Source of the DNA: Leptospira venezuelensis | GTDB lineage: Bacteria; Spirochaetota; Leptospiria; Leptospirales; Leptospiraceae | Direction: 5' to 3' | Length of the DNA: 64,000 nucleotides | NCBI RefSeq assembly: GCF_002150035.1 | Contig: NZ_NETS01000010.1 | Coordinates: forward strand, 744,001 to 808,000 | Part shown: piece by piece, positions 10,078 to 17,876 of the stretch | How the letters are laid out: each line of letters starts with the position of its first letter | Position numbering within the stretch: the stretch's first letter is position 1 | Position numbers and translations under genes: made by a program | Notes under the pieces: model-generated | Databases searched by the model: none | What the model was told of the DNA's origin: nothing | Seen by the model: the letters and a program-made list of their open reading frames with translations, nothing else

Positions 10078-11283
10078 CTATTTTACAAAAACAAGATACG
10101 CTTGTACACAGCCTGCAAGTCCACCAAGGAAAGCACCTAAGCTAATTAAGGTTGCCTCATCTTCTTTAAAAACTGAATGTAATAGGTGCTCAAATTCTTC
10201 AGGGGGTAGTACACTTAAGTTATCAAAGACCAACTTTTCTATTTCTAATCTCTCTTCGATATAGTCCTTCATTTTGTCTGCAGTTTCAGGTACTAGTTCT
10301 AGTATAGAATTCGCAATTCTTTCCTTTAGCTCTTCTAACTTTTTCGAGCCTAAGATCAAAGAAGCATAAGGAATTTTTTTCTTTAACTTCTCTTCCATCA
10401 ATTCTTTGGATTTAAAAAGAAGTTCCGCAATGATCAGATCTCCTCCCTTTCCTTTAAAGATCACACCTATTAGACTTTCAGGATCTAAAATTTTAGAAGC
10501 GACTACGGATGCAAATTCTCTGGAAACATCCACCTGTCTTTTTAAGAAAAGACCTTGGTATTTAAAAAATAAAAAGTTCTTAGGCTGTAAGGGAGAAAAG
10601 ATCATAAGGATAGCCAGCCAGTTAGTAATGTAACCTACAAAAATTCCCATCAACGGCATGGTCCACCACTGGTTCAAATACGCGATGAATAGTACCTGAA
10701 CACAACCAATCAGAAATCCAAAATAAATCCCTGAACGAACTATAAATCTAAATTCAGGGCCACCACATCTTCTAAAAATTTCCGATAGAATATTTGCATT
10801 TTCTCCCGAAAGAGATTCTTTAATTAAATCACCGATTCCTAATATACTTTCCAAATTCTTGCCAAAGGAAGTATAGATCTCCTCTATTTTTTTAGGAATG
10901 TCTTCTCGGATCTCCTGTTCTAAAATTTGTTTTGCTTCTTCAGGGACCATCTTCCAGATCACTGGGTTGTCAGCGAAAAATATATCTTTTACTATTGAAG
11001 AAGATTTTTCTCCTATCCTATCTCGGATCAGATCTGAAATTTGCACCGGATCGATTTTTTTATATAGATCGTAAGGTCGGATCAATCTTTCCATCATCAC
11101 GTCAGAAATGAGTCCTGCCATTTTTTTAGAATGTCTTGGGATGATGCCCTGCCAGCCTAAAATTCCCAATCCTCTAAACTTAACAGGATAGAAGATCATT
11201 TGCACTGCTATATAGTTGGTGATCCAACCCACAAAGGAGCAAGTAATCAGAATTGAAATGATCTCCATCATTGACCCGTGCAT
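10078..11283 (-). CDS. DUF445 membrane protein
   Basis: About 401 residues. The N-terminus has the family hallmark GWITNYIAVQMIFYP followed by GWQGIIPRHSKKMA, repeated in part near residue 225 (GYITNWLAILMIFSPL). Predicted membrane helices lie at the N-terminus, in the middle pair and at the C-terminus. Role unknown; related proteins are cell-envelope proteins. The start is uncertain: a TTG at 11319 gives a longer frame, and ATGs occur at 11283, 11271 and 11268; none has a strong ribosome-binding site. It is divergent from the TonB-like gene. Confidence 0.75.
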   Translation of the reverse strand: MHGSMMEIISILITCSFVGWITNYIAVQMIFYPVKFRGLGILGWQGIIPRHSKKMAGLISDVMMERLIRPYDLYKKIDPVQISDLIRDRIGEKSSSIVKDIFFADNPVIWKMVPEEAKQILEQEIREDIPKKIEEIYTSFGKNLESILGIGDLIKESLSGENANILSEIFRRCGGPEFRFIVRSGIYFGFLIGCVQVLFIAYLNQWWTMPLMGIFVGYITNWLAILMIFSPLQPKNFLFFKYQGLFLKRQVDVSREFASVVASKILDPESLIGVIFKGKGGDLIIAELLFKSKELMEEKLKKKIPYASLILGSKKLEELKERIANSILELVPETADKMKDYIEERLEIEKLVFDNLSVLPPEEFEHLLHSVFKEDEATLISLGAFLGGLAGCVQAYLVFVK

Positions 11284-11362
11284 CGAGCTGAGTTTTATAG
11301 GTCCAAAAATTCGATTCAAGAAAAATTCAACACCTAATATCCTTGTAAAATTGTATCAATCA

Positions 11363-11836
11363 ATGGGCTCCAGGGTTTCTTTTTTCATTTCTCTCTCTAT
11401 TCATGCTGTCCTATTTTTATCTTATTATTTAGTCCAAAATCTAAGATCTGAAAACTTTACTGAACAGATCAAGCTGAGTCTTAGCAAAGGCCAAATCCCA
11501 AGTTTACATTTTTCACTTCCCAAAAATTTGGGAGAAGGACCGGATACTTCTTCTAATTCGGGTTTGGCTGGAACACCGGAAGCTGAAATTGAAAGATTTA
11601 AAAACGAGATCCATTTTCCACCGGAAGCGTTGGAGCAGAGATTGGAATCAGATTGTTCTTGGGAAGTGGTGATAGGCTCAAATGGGACGGCAAAAAAAAT
11701 TACAACGATCAAACCTTGCAAATATAAGGTTTTTGAAACGCAGTTTAGAAGGTCAGTTTCTAGCTGGAAATTTCAACTGCCGGAAGGAAATATAATAATT
11801 ATTCCTATATCCTTTCGTATTGAATCTGATGATTGA
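11363..11836 (+). CDS. TonB-like energy transducer C-terminal domain protein
   Basis: About 157 residues. An N-terminal anchor (VSFFISLSIHAVLFLSYYL) is typical of TonB, then a short linker, then a C-terminal domain resembling TonB/TolA: the WEVVIGSNGTAKKI strand, a KYKVFETQFRRSVSSWKF helix-strand and a final strand. Two cysteines may form a disulphide. The proline-rich periplasmic spacer is much shorter than in E. coli TonB. Start at ATG 11363, because upstream codons would run into the divergent DUF445 gene. The stop overlaps the next gene's start. Confidence 0.65.
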   Translation: MGSRVSFFISLSIHAVLFLSYYLVQNLRSENFTEQIKLSLSKGQIPSLHFSLPKNLGEGPDTSSNSGLAGTPEAEIERFKNEIHFPPEALEQRLESDCSWEVVIGSNGTAKKITTIKPCKYKVFETQFRRSVSSWKFQLPEGNIIIIPISFRIESDD

Positions 11837-12350
11837 ACCTTCTAAATCATGGTATGCTGTTTATACAAATTCTAGGGCAGAGAAAAAGTTAGCACTAGAA
11901 CTTTCGAAAAAGGGAGTAACCCAATACTTGCCGATTATCTCGACCGAAAAAAAATGGTCTGATCGGATCAAAACGGTTCTGATCCCTGTTTTTCCTTCTT
12001 ATGTATTCGTAAAAATTGATATCAGGACCGAAAAACTAAAAGTCCTGGAAACCCCAGGAGCAGTACGATTCGTATCGATTGGAGAAATTCCTTTTGCCAT
12101 CGAAAACGACGATATTGAGATAATCCGCCAACTTGTAACAGAGTATCCGGATAGGATCAAGATTGAAAGAGAGAAGATGTTGGCTCCCGGTAAAAAGGTG
12201 CGGATCCGAAGTGGACTTTTTAAAGACAGAAAAGCGAGAGTGATCCGAAAAGGAAGTAAATCGTCTATACTTGTTTCCATTTCCGGAACGGGTACCACAG
12301 TATCTTTAGAATTGGATTCGGAATTATTAGAAACGGACGAGGAGAATTAG
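11829..12350 (+). CDS. NusG-family specialised transcription antiterminator (RfaH/UpxY/LoaP-like)
   Basis: 173 residues with a NusG N-terminal domain (WYAVYTNSRAEKKLALEL, then IPVFPSYVFVKID, AVRFVSIG) and a C-terminal KOW motif (GKKVRIRSGLFKDRKARVI). The YTNSRAEKK form and the loosely conserved N-terminus point to a paralogue rather than housekeeping NusG, which usually sits beside secE and rplK. Such paralogues bind RNA polymerase to prevent premature termination in long, often polysaccharide, operons. It overlaps the TonB-like gene by 8 bp and lies 2 bp before kdsD. ATG 11829 is preferred over TTG 11820. Confidence 0.8.
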   Translation: MIEPSKSWYAVYTNSRAEKKLALELSKKGVTQYLPIISTEKKWSDRIKTVLIPVFPSYVFVKIDIRTEKLKVLETPGAVRFVSIGEIPFAIENDDIEIIRQLVTEYPDRIKIEREKMLAPGKKVRIRSGLFKDRKARVIRKGSKSSILVSISGTGTTVSLELDSELLETDEEN

Positions 12351-12352
12351 AA

Positions 12353-13321
12353 ATGGGAAATACATTAGATAAAGTTAAAAAAGCTTTGGATATAGAGATA
12401 GAAGCAATTCTTCATTTCAGAGAAAATCTAGATCCGAATATAGAAAAAGCGGTCGAACTCATCTTCCAATCAAAAGGAAAGGTGATCGTAACCGGTGTCG
12501 GAAAATCTGGAGATGTTGGTAAAAAGATCGCATCCACTTTATCTTCAACTGGTACTCCCTCTTATTTTCTTCATCCATCCGATGCAGCTCATGGTGACGC
12601 TGGAATTTTAGCCCAAGGTGATGTGGTCATCGCAATCGGTAAAAGTGGCGAAAGCGAAGAATTACTCAACCTTCTTCCTACTATAAAAAGTATTGGTGCA
12701 AAATTGGTAGGATTAACTGCAAATCCGGGGTCCAGATTGGCATTGGACTGCGATATTGTAATCTTAACTCCAGTATTAAAAGAAGCATGTCCTTTAGAAC
12801 TTGCACCAACTTCAAGCACTACGATCGCTTTGATGTTAGGGGACGCAATTGCGATGGCTTTAATGGAGCTTAGAAACTTCCAGAAAGAGGATTTTGCATT
12901 ATACCACCCTGCAGGTAGACTTGGAAAAAGATTGTCATTAAAAGTAGACGATGTCATGAGAAAGGGAGATAAACTCGCTAAGGTCGGCTCAGATGCAAGT
13001 TTAGAGGAAGTTCTTTCCGAGATCACAAAAAAACTCGTGGGCGCAACAGGTGTAGTAAATTCGAGCGGAAAACTGATCGGCTTTATAACCGATTATGATA
13101 TTAGAAAATTACTGAATGATGGAAAGCTAGATAAATCTATCAAAGCAAAAGATCTAATGAACTCCAAACCTACAGTATTTGAAAGTGGGATCATGGCTTA
13201 CGACGTTTTACAATCCATGGAAAGGAGAGAAAAACCTATCTCTGTAGCTCCGATCAGTTCCAAAGACGGAGTTTTGCTTGGAATCGTTTCCATCCATGAT
13301 CTTTTACAAAAAGGACTCTGA
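12353..13321 (+). CDS. kdsD: arabinose-5-phosphate isomerase (KdsD/KpsF family)
   Basis: Makes D-arabinose 5-phosphate from ribulose 5-phosphate, the first step to Kdo for lipopolysaccharide. The 322-residue protein has an N-terminal SIS sugar isomerase domain (TGVGKSGDVGKKIA, HPSDAAHGDAG, GKSGESEELL) and two C-terminal CBS domains from about residue 205 (VDDVMRKGD; AKDLMNSKP). Start ATG 12353 follows GGAG at 12341-12344. It is translationally close to the NusG paralogue and aroD. A capsule-specific KpsF role is the alternative. Confidence 0.9.
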   Translation: MGNTLDKVKKALDIEIEAILHFRENLDPNIEKAVELIFQSKGKVIVTGVGKSGDVGKKIASTLSSTGTPSYFLHPSDAAHGDAGILAQGDVVIAIGKSGESEELLNLLPTIKSIGAKLVGLTANPGSRLALDCDIVILTPVLKEACPLELAPTSSTTIALMLGDAIAMALMELRNFQKEDFALYHPAGRLGKRLSLKVDDVMRKGDKLAKVGSDASLEEVLSEITKKLVGATGVVNSSGKLIGFITDYDIRKLLNDGKLDKSIKAKDLMNSKPTVFESGIMAYDVLQSMERREKPISVAPISSKDGVLLGIVSIHDLLQKGL

Positions 13322-13327
13322 TCTTTC

Positions 13328-14053
13328 ATGAGCTTAAGCGACTCTCAGAAAATACAGATCATTCTTACTTTGAATGAAGAGGAGTTTTTTGGATTAAAAA
13401 CTCTTCCTAAGGCTGATTTTTTAGAGATACGTTTGGATCAATTTCGTTCCAATAAAGACGCGCCGGAAAAGATCTTAAAGAAAATTAAAGATCTAAATGC
13501 ATCCTGTGTATTCACCTATAGACAACCCGAAGATTCCAGTCTGAAAAGTGTAGGAATTTGGAGTAGTGAGAATATTGATCTATTACTTTCTGGTTTAGAA
13601 TCAGGAAAACATTATATAGATCTAGAATTAGACAAAGACAATCCAGTCTTTAATGGAATTGATGAGGGACGTTTCGGGATCATTCGGTCTGTTCATAGTT
13701 TTTCCGGAATTCCAGATTACGAAGAATTACTCTTTTTCCTCAGACCGGTTACGGAAGAAGTTTTAGCAACAGTTAAGTCTAAACTTCCCTTCCAGAGAAT
13801 TTTTAAGATTGCCGCGCTTCCGAAAAGCGAACAAGAATCGAAAGAATTTCAAGATTCTGCGCTTAAACTTTCTAAACTATGCGCTAAACAAAATATCCCG
13901 ATCGGATTCTGTGGAATATTAATGGGAGAATCTGGAAAAGAATTCAGGATCTTTCCCGAGAAGATAGGATCTCAGTTTACTTACTCTTGTTTGGGAGAGC
14001 CAAAGGCTCCAGGACAGGTCGATCTGGACACTTTACTTTCTAAAAGAAAATAA
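13328..14053 (+). CDS. aroD: type I 3-dehydroquinate dehydratase
   Basis: Shikimate-pathway enzyme converting 3-dehydroquinate to 3-dehydroshikimate through a Schiff base. The 241-residue protein shows FLEIRLDQF, the YRQPED segment, the catalytic histidine in RSVHSF and the Schiff-base lysine in RIFKIAALPK; QFTYSCLGEPKAPGQ near the end is the substrate-binding loop. It lies 6 bp after kdsD, in one operon with the NusG paralogue, and ends 4 bp from the convergent TPR gene. Confidence 0.88.
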   Translation: MSLSDSQKIQIILTLNEEEFFGLKTLPKADFLEIRLDQFRSNKDAPEKILKKIKDLNASCVFTYRQPEDSSLKSVGIWSSENIDLLLSGLESGKHYIDLELDKDNPVFNGIDEGRFGIIRSVHSFSGIPDYEELLFFLRPVTEEVLATVKSKLPFQRIFKIAALPKSEQESKEFQDSALKLSKLCAKQNIPIGFCGILMGESGKEFRIFPEKIGSQFTYSCLGEPKAPGQVDLDTLLSKRK

Positions 14054-14057
14054 AGGA

Positions 14058-15569
14058 CTAATCCTTATCTTGGGAATCGTCTTCTTCCTTATCATCTTCT
14101 GATTTTTTATGATCTCTAGTTCCTGCACGAGTTTCTAAGAATGTTTTGAAATTCTCGTCGGATCTAAACTTTTTAAATGCCTTATCTTTCTCCGCAGAAG
14201 CCCAGTATGAAGATTTTATGCTTCCAGATTTTTTAATATAGGATGCTGTCTTTTCTTGGTCATTCTTCTCTGCATAACATTTGGCTAAAAGATAATAAGC
14301 TCCTGCGGAATCTTCTACCTTTTCTAGGAGAATAATTGCCTTGTCTACCGAACCAGTATAAAGATAAGTTTTACCTAAATAGAAATTATATTCTCTAATT
14401 TCCTCTTCATCCGGTTGGACCGCATGGAAATATTTAAGAGCTTTTTCGTAATTTCCATTATTCGTATAATATCTAGCGAGTTTTAAGATACCGTCATAAT
14501 ACACATCCGGAAGTTCTTTCAATTCCGGATTTTCTTTTTCAATAGCCGCACCTATCTCTTTCAGAATATCATAACCTTCTTCTTTTTTGCCGATCTGAAT
14601 CTTACAAAGCCCGATATACATTCGGATCTCTCTGGTTTTCTCTCCGTATTCGAGAGCTTTTTCGGCAGTTTTGATCGCGTTATCACAATCTTTTTGCTGC
14701 CATTTAATTTTGGTCAGACCAATCAAAGGAAGGACAGTATGTTTATTCGCGTGCGCTTTTCGATAATACTTAGATGCTTCCTCGAAGTTTTTCTTTTTAT
14801 GATAAGCGGCCGCTTGAGTAAGGTGAGTATAATAGAGTAATTTTTCTCTTTCAGAAGGAATTTTAGGTTCTATTCTATTTAGAACTACTAGAGCATCATC
14901 GTAATTTCCAACTCGCACAAGCAAAGCACCATACTTATAACCGTACTCCACATTCTCCGGTTCACCCTTTACCAATCCGGAAAGAATGGATTCGGATTTA
15001 GCAAATTCTTTTTCATTATAATAAGCTAATGCAAGTCTCCAGAGTATTTCTTTATTATTGGGATCTTGTTTTAATTTTTTTTCAAGACTGGAAACACTTT
15101 CTTGTTCCGGCTCTTCTTCCTGATAAACAGGTTTGCGAGGTCCGCCAGAAGAATATCTTTCTTCTGCGGCAGCTCTAATCTTTTGGATATGCGAAAGGTC
15201 CGGATCGATCTTTAATAATCGATTGGAATAAGAGATTACTTCTCCATAATCTCTTTGATAATTATGATAAAGAATGATTTTTGTGAGAGAATTGACCAGA
15301 TCCTTTTTAGGAAGGTTTAAACTAACTGCCTTTTTGAATGCTTGGATGGATTTATTATAATCTTTTCTGCTCTCATAGATATAACCCATATACATCCAAG
15401 CCTCACCGGAGGAGGGGTTACCATCATTATACTTCTGGAATTGTTTGAGAGCCTCTGTGTAGTCTTTTCTGGAATAAGCTTTTTTACCTTCTTTCATATC
15501 TGCGAAGACAGAATGGGAAAAGAAGAATATACTAAAGCAAATCAGTAGAGAAAAGAACGGCTTACCCAT
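14058..15569 (-). CDS. secreted TPR-repeat protein
   Basis: 503 residues. The start at 15569 gives a good signal peptide (MGKPFFSLLICFSIFFF, cleavage near SVFA-D); a longer frame to 15620 would hide it. About ten TPR-like helical pairs follow, for example the YSRKDYTEALKQF, YNEKEFAKSESIL and YTNNGNYEKALKYF types, and the C-terminus is acidic and lysine-rich. Such proteins scaffold envelope complexes; the partner is unknown. It converges with aroD. Confidence 0.75.
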   Translation of the reverse strand: MGKPFFSLLICFSIFFFSHSVFADMKEGKKAYSRKDYTEALKQFQKYNDGNPSSGEAWMYMGYIYESRKDYNKSIQAFKKAVSLNLPKKDLVNSLTKIILYHNYQRDYGEVISYSNRLLKIDPDLSHIQKIRAAAEERYSSGGPRKPVYQEEEPEQESVSSLEKKLKQDPNNKEILWRLALAYYNEKEFAKSESILSGLVKGEPENVEYGYKYGALLVRVGNYDDALVVLNRIEPKIPSEREKLLYYTHLTQAAAYHKKKNFEEASKYYRKAHANKHTVLPLIGLTKIKWQQKDCDNAIKTAEKALEYGEKTREIRMYIGLCKIQIGKKEEGYDILKEIGAAIEKENPELKELPDVYYDGILKLARYYTNNGNYEKALKYFHAVQPDEEEIREYNFYLGKTYLYTGSVDKAIILLEKVEDSAGAYYLLAKCYAEKNDQEKTASYIKKSGSIKSSYWASAEKDKAFKKFRSDENFKTFLETRAGTRDHKKSEDDKEEDDSQDKD

Positions 15570-15636
15570 ACTGGTAAGACCGACATTTTCCCTCCGAATA
15601 CTACAAAAGAAGGAAGGCATTTATCCAATTTTGGAA

Positions 15637-15665
15637 GAGAACGCCACGAATAAAGTGGAATTCTC
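15637..15665 (-). terminator. imperfect hairpin downstream of the GMC oxidoreductase gene
   Basis: GAGAACGCCAC (15637-15647) pairs with GTGGAATTCTC (15655-15665) around a 7-base loop, with one two-base internal mismatch. It lies just past the stop of the GMC gene and before the TPR gene on the same strand. There is no strong T tract, so termination is only probable. Confidence 0.4.
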
Positions 15666-15680
15666 GCCTTCCCAAAGGAA

Positions 15681-17294
15681 TTATTTATTTCCTAAAACCT
15701 CTGACTTTCTTTGAGCCAAGGCTCTTGCAGCTCTTAGATTCACACTCATGGTCGTAATTTGAGGATTTACGGATAATCCTGTAGGATATACAGAAGCATC
15801 CATTACGAAAATATTCTTATGACCATAGAGTTGGAAATCCATATCCACTGCACCCAAGTCGGCCGACTTAGCTGCTTGGATAGATCCATGGGGGTGAGCG
15901 GAACCAATTGCAATCTTTCCAGGTTCGATACTCTTATCCAAGATCCAATCGAACTTGGAATTTTTATCCACTGGGATCGGATCTAGTACATCAGGGAATG
16001 GGAATATGATCGCCTTTGCACCTGCAGCAACTTGTACTTCTGCAAGAGCTTTCAGTCCTTTAAGTAAATTTTTACCATCGGTAGGAGTGATCTCGAAATA
16101 AACTTTTCTTCTTCCCAAAGACCATTTCACGGAAGCATTCGCTTCGCCATCTGCACCATCACGAACAAGCACAATGCCCGCACTCATGTTCGGATACTTC
16201 TTCATAGCATCGAATTGTCTCTGTCCATAAAAAGGAATCAGTGAACTTGCTAGTGTAGGACGGAATGGAGCTACTTCTAACCAGTAACCATAACCAGTAT
16301 TGTCTTGGTTATGACCATCTTTGATTACCGCGGATTGAGGAGGCCCTGAGAACATATTTATAGTCTCATCAAAGATTGCAAAGTTTGTGCTTGTAGGGTG
16401 AACTTTTAAATTTCTTCCCACCCAGTCGTTTCCTAGTCCTGATCTTTGAAGAAGAGCAGGCCCTTCTATCGCGCCAGCACTCACAATTACTACAGGAGCT
16501 TCGATCATTACTTTTTCTAGAATATTGCTCGGAGCCTTTTCATAAGGATCAGGAGTGAATTCTGCAACTACTGTTTTAATATCACCGTCTTGGATGTATT
16601 GTGCTCTCATATTCGAGATTACAGTTGCACCAGCTTCAATCGCATCAGGGATCCAAGTTAAGAATGCAGATTGTTTAGCGTTAATAGGACAGCCCAAACC
16701 ACAACGGCCGACGCCAATACATCCTCTATTATTATTCTTTAATACTTCTGGATGCAAACCTAACGCTTTTCCACCTTTCATTAAAGTATTATTGTTTGCG
16801 TTGATAAGATTTTGTGGAACTTCGTGGACACCTATCCTTTCATGGACTTCCGAAATAAATGCATCCATTTCCTGTCTTCCGTAACCTTTCCAACCAAAGC
16901 GAGAATCCCATTCGTTGGTTACGTAATCAGGAGGATAAAGAGAAGTTTGCCAGTTTACGGTAGTTGAACCACCCACTGTTCTTCCTTGTAAGATAGAAAG
17001 AGTCTGTTCTTCTGCGATGACAAATCCTGCATCTCTATACAATCTTGCTTGGGCTAGGAACTCATCCCCTGTGAATTTTGCAGGAGTGAAATATCCTCCT
17101 TCTTCTATCAGGACTACTTTCCATCCAGCCTTTGCAAGAGTCGCAGCAACTACTGCTCCACCTGCACCAGAACCTATAATAACTGCTTCTGCTTGTAATT
17201 TCCAAACTCCGTCTTTGATACCTTTCTCTTTGATCAAAGATTCATGTTTATCCGGAGTGATGATCTCAGAATTTGCGTTAGGAATCCCGCCCAT
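15681..17294 (-). CDS. GMC-family FAD-dependent oxidoreductase
   Basis: 537 residues. The N-terminal FAD motif is VIIGSGAGGAVVAATLAKAGWKV ending in LIEEGG, written here only as a motif: GSGAGG with the acidic EEGG end. GRTVGGSTTVNW matches the second GMC signature, SAGAIEGPALLQRSG the third, and the C-terminal HPHGS and NPQITTMSVN regions carry the active-site histidine/asparagine. A CIGVGRCGLGCP cysteine cluster near residue 195 resembles the membrane-associated alcohol or gluconate dehydrogenase group. It follows the small gene at 17300 by 5 bp, suggesting a two-subunit enzyme. Substrate unknown. Confidence 0.85.
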   Translation of the reverse strand: MGGIPNANSEIITPDKHESLIKEKGIKDGVWKLQAEAVIIGSGAGGAVVAATLAKAGWKVVLIEEGGYFTPAKFTGDEFLAQARLYRDAGFVIAEEQTLSILQGRTVGGSTTVNWQTSLYPPDYVTNEWDSRFGWKGYGRQEMDAFISEVHERIGVHEVPQNLINANNNTLMKGGKALGLHPEVLKNNNRGCIGVGRCGLGCPINAKQSAFLTWIPDAIEAGATVISNMRAQYIQDGDIKTVVAEFTPDPYEKAPSNILEKVMIEAPVVIVSAGAIEGPALLQRSGLGNDWVGRNLKVHPTSTNFAIFDETINMFSGPPQSAVIKDGHNQDNTGYGYWLEVAPFRPTLASSLIPFYGQRQFDAMKKYPNMSAGIVLVRDGADGEANASVKWSLGRRKVYFEITPTDGKNLLKGLKALAEVQVAAGAKAIIFPFPDVLDPIPVDKNSKFDWILDKSIEPGKIAIGSAHPHGSIQAAKSADLGAVDMDFQLYGHKNIFVMDASVYPTGLSVNPQITTMSVNLRAARALAQRKSEVLGNK

Positions 17295-17299
17295 AGTTC

Positions 17300-17803
17300 T
17301 TAACCTTTATATCCCACTAGTTCGTTATAATCTCTTTCCATTGAAACTAAGAAGAAGGACAACTGGCGCATGATATTATAAGCGCCTCTTTTCAAAGATA
17401 ATGAAGAGTTTTTCCAGGAAAGAAGTCGTTTCTCTCTATCTTCTTTGGAAAGCCCAACCATAGAGGTGAAAGAAAAATCCAAAGCAAAGGAAACAAGAGA
17501 AGAGCCAGGCAAGAATGCCAATAATTTCAAAACGGATTCTGTATCGATAGGATAAGGATGACCGTAGATGTATTTATCTGCGGCCACTCCTAAGTCAAAT
17601 CCTTGGATTGGATTTCCTACAAGGAAAACTTCTTCTAAAGATTTGAATGCGAGATATTCAGAATCACTCAATCCATGCAGCTTAGGAATAGATCCAGGTT
17701 TGCAAGATGCTTGAGGAACTAGGATGGCCGAGATGGCGGCCGTTTTGAACAGAAACTTTAGAAAGCGACTACGAGAAACTTTCTCATCCAGAAACGATTC
17801 CAA
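17300..17803 (-). CDS. small partner protein of the GMC oxidoreductase
   Basis: 167 residues. An N-terminal segment SRSRFLKFLFKTAAISAIL followed by VPQASC looks like an export signal, possibly a lipobox with Cys34; it lacks a twin-arginine pair. The rest is helical with no motif I can name. Its position 5 bp ahead of the GMC gene mirrors the small (gamma) subunits of membrane gluconate/alcohol dehydrogenases, so a maturation or anchoring role is inferred from context only. Confidence 0.6.
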   Translation of the reverse strand: MESFLDEKVSRSRFLKFLFKTAAISAILVPQASCKPGSIPKLHGLSDSEYLAFKSLEEVFLVGNPIQGFDLGVAADKYIYGHPYPIDTESVLKLLAFLPGSSLVSFALDFSFTSMVGLSKEDREKRLLSWKNSSLSLKRGAYNIMRQLSFFLVSMERDYNELVGYKG

Positions 17804-17814
17804 TTCTAACTCCT

Positions 17815-17840
17815 AAACTTTGTTCGAAATAACAAAGTTT
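17815..17840. terminator. perfect 10-bp hairpin after rnr
   Basis: AAACTTTGTT and AACAAAGTTT form a perfect inverted repeat with a 6-base loop, between the end of rnr and the start of the GMC partner gene, both on the minus strand. It could terminate the tsaE-tsaB-rnr transcript. No long T tract follows. Confidence 0.45.
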
Positions 17841-17876
17841 GCCGTAACGAATGTTCTGGAATCTGTTCGACTTTGT

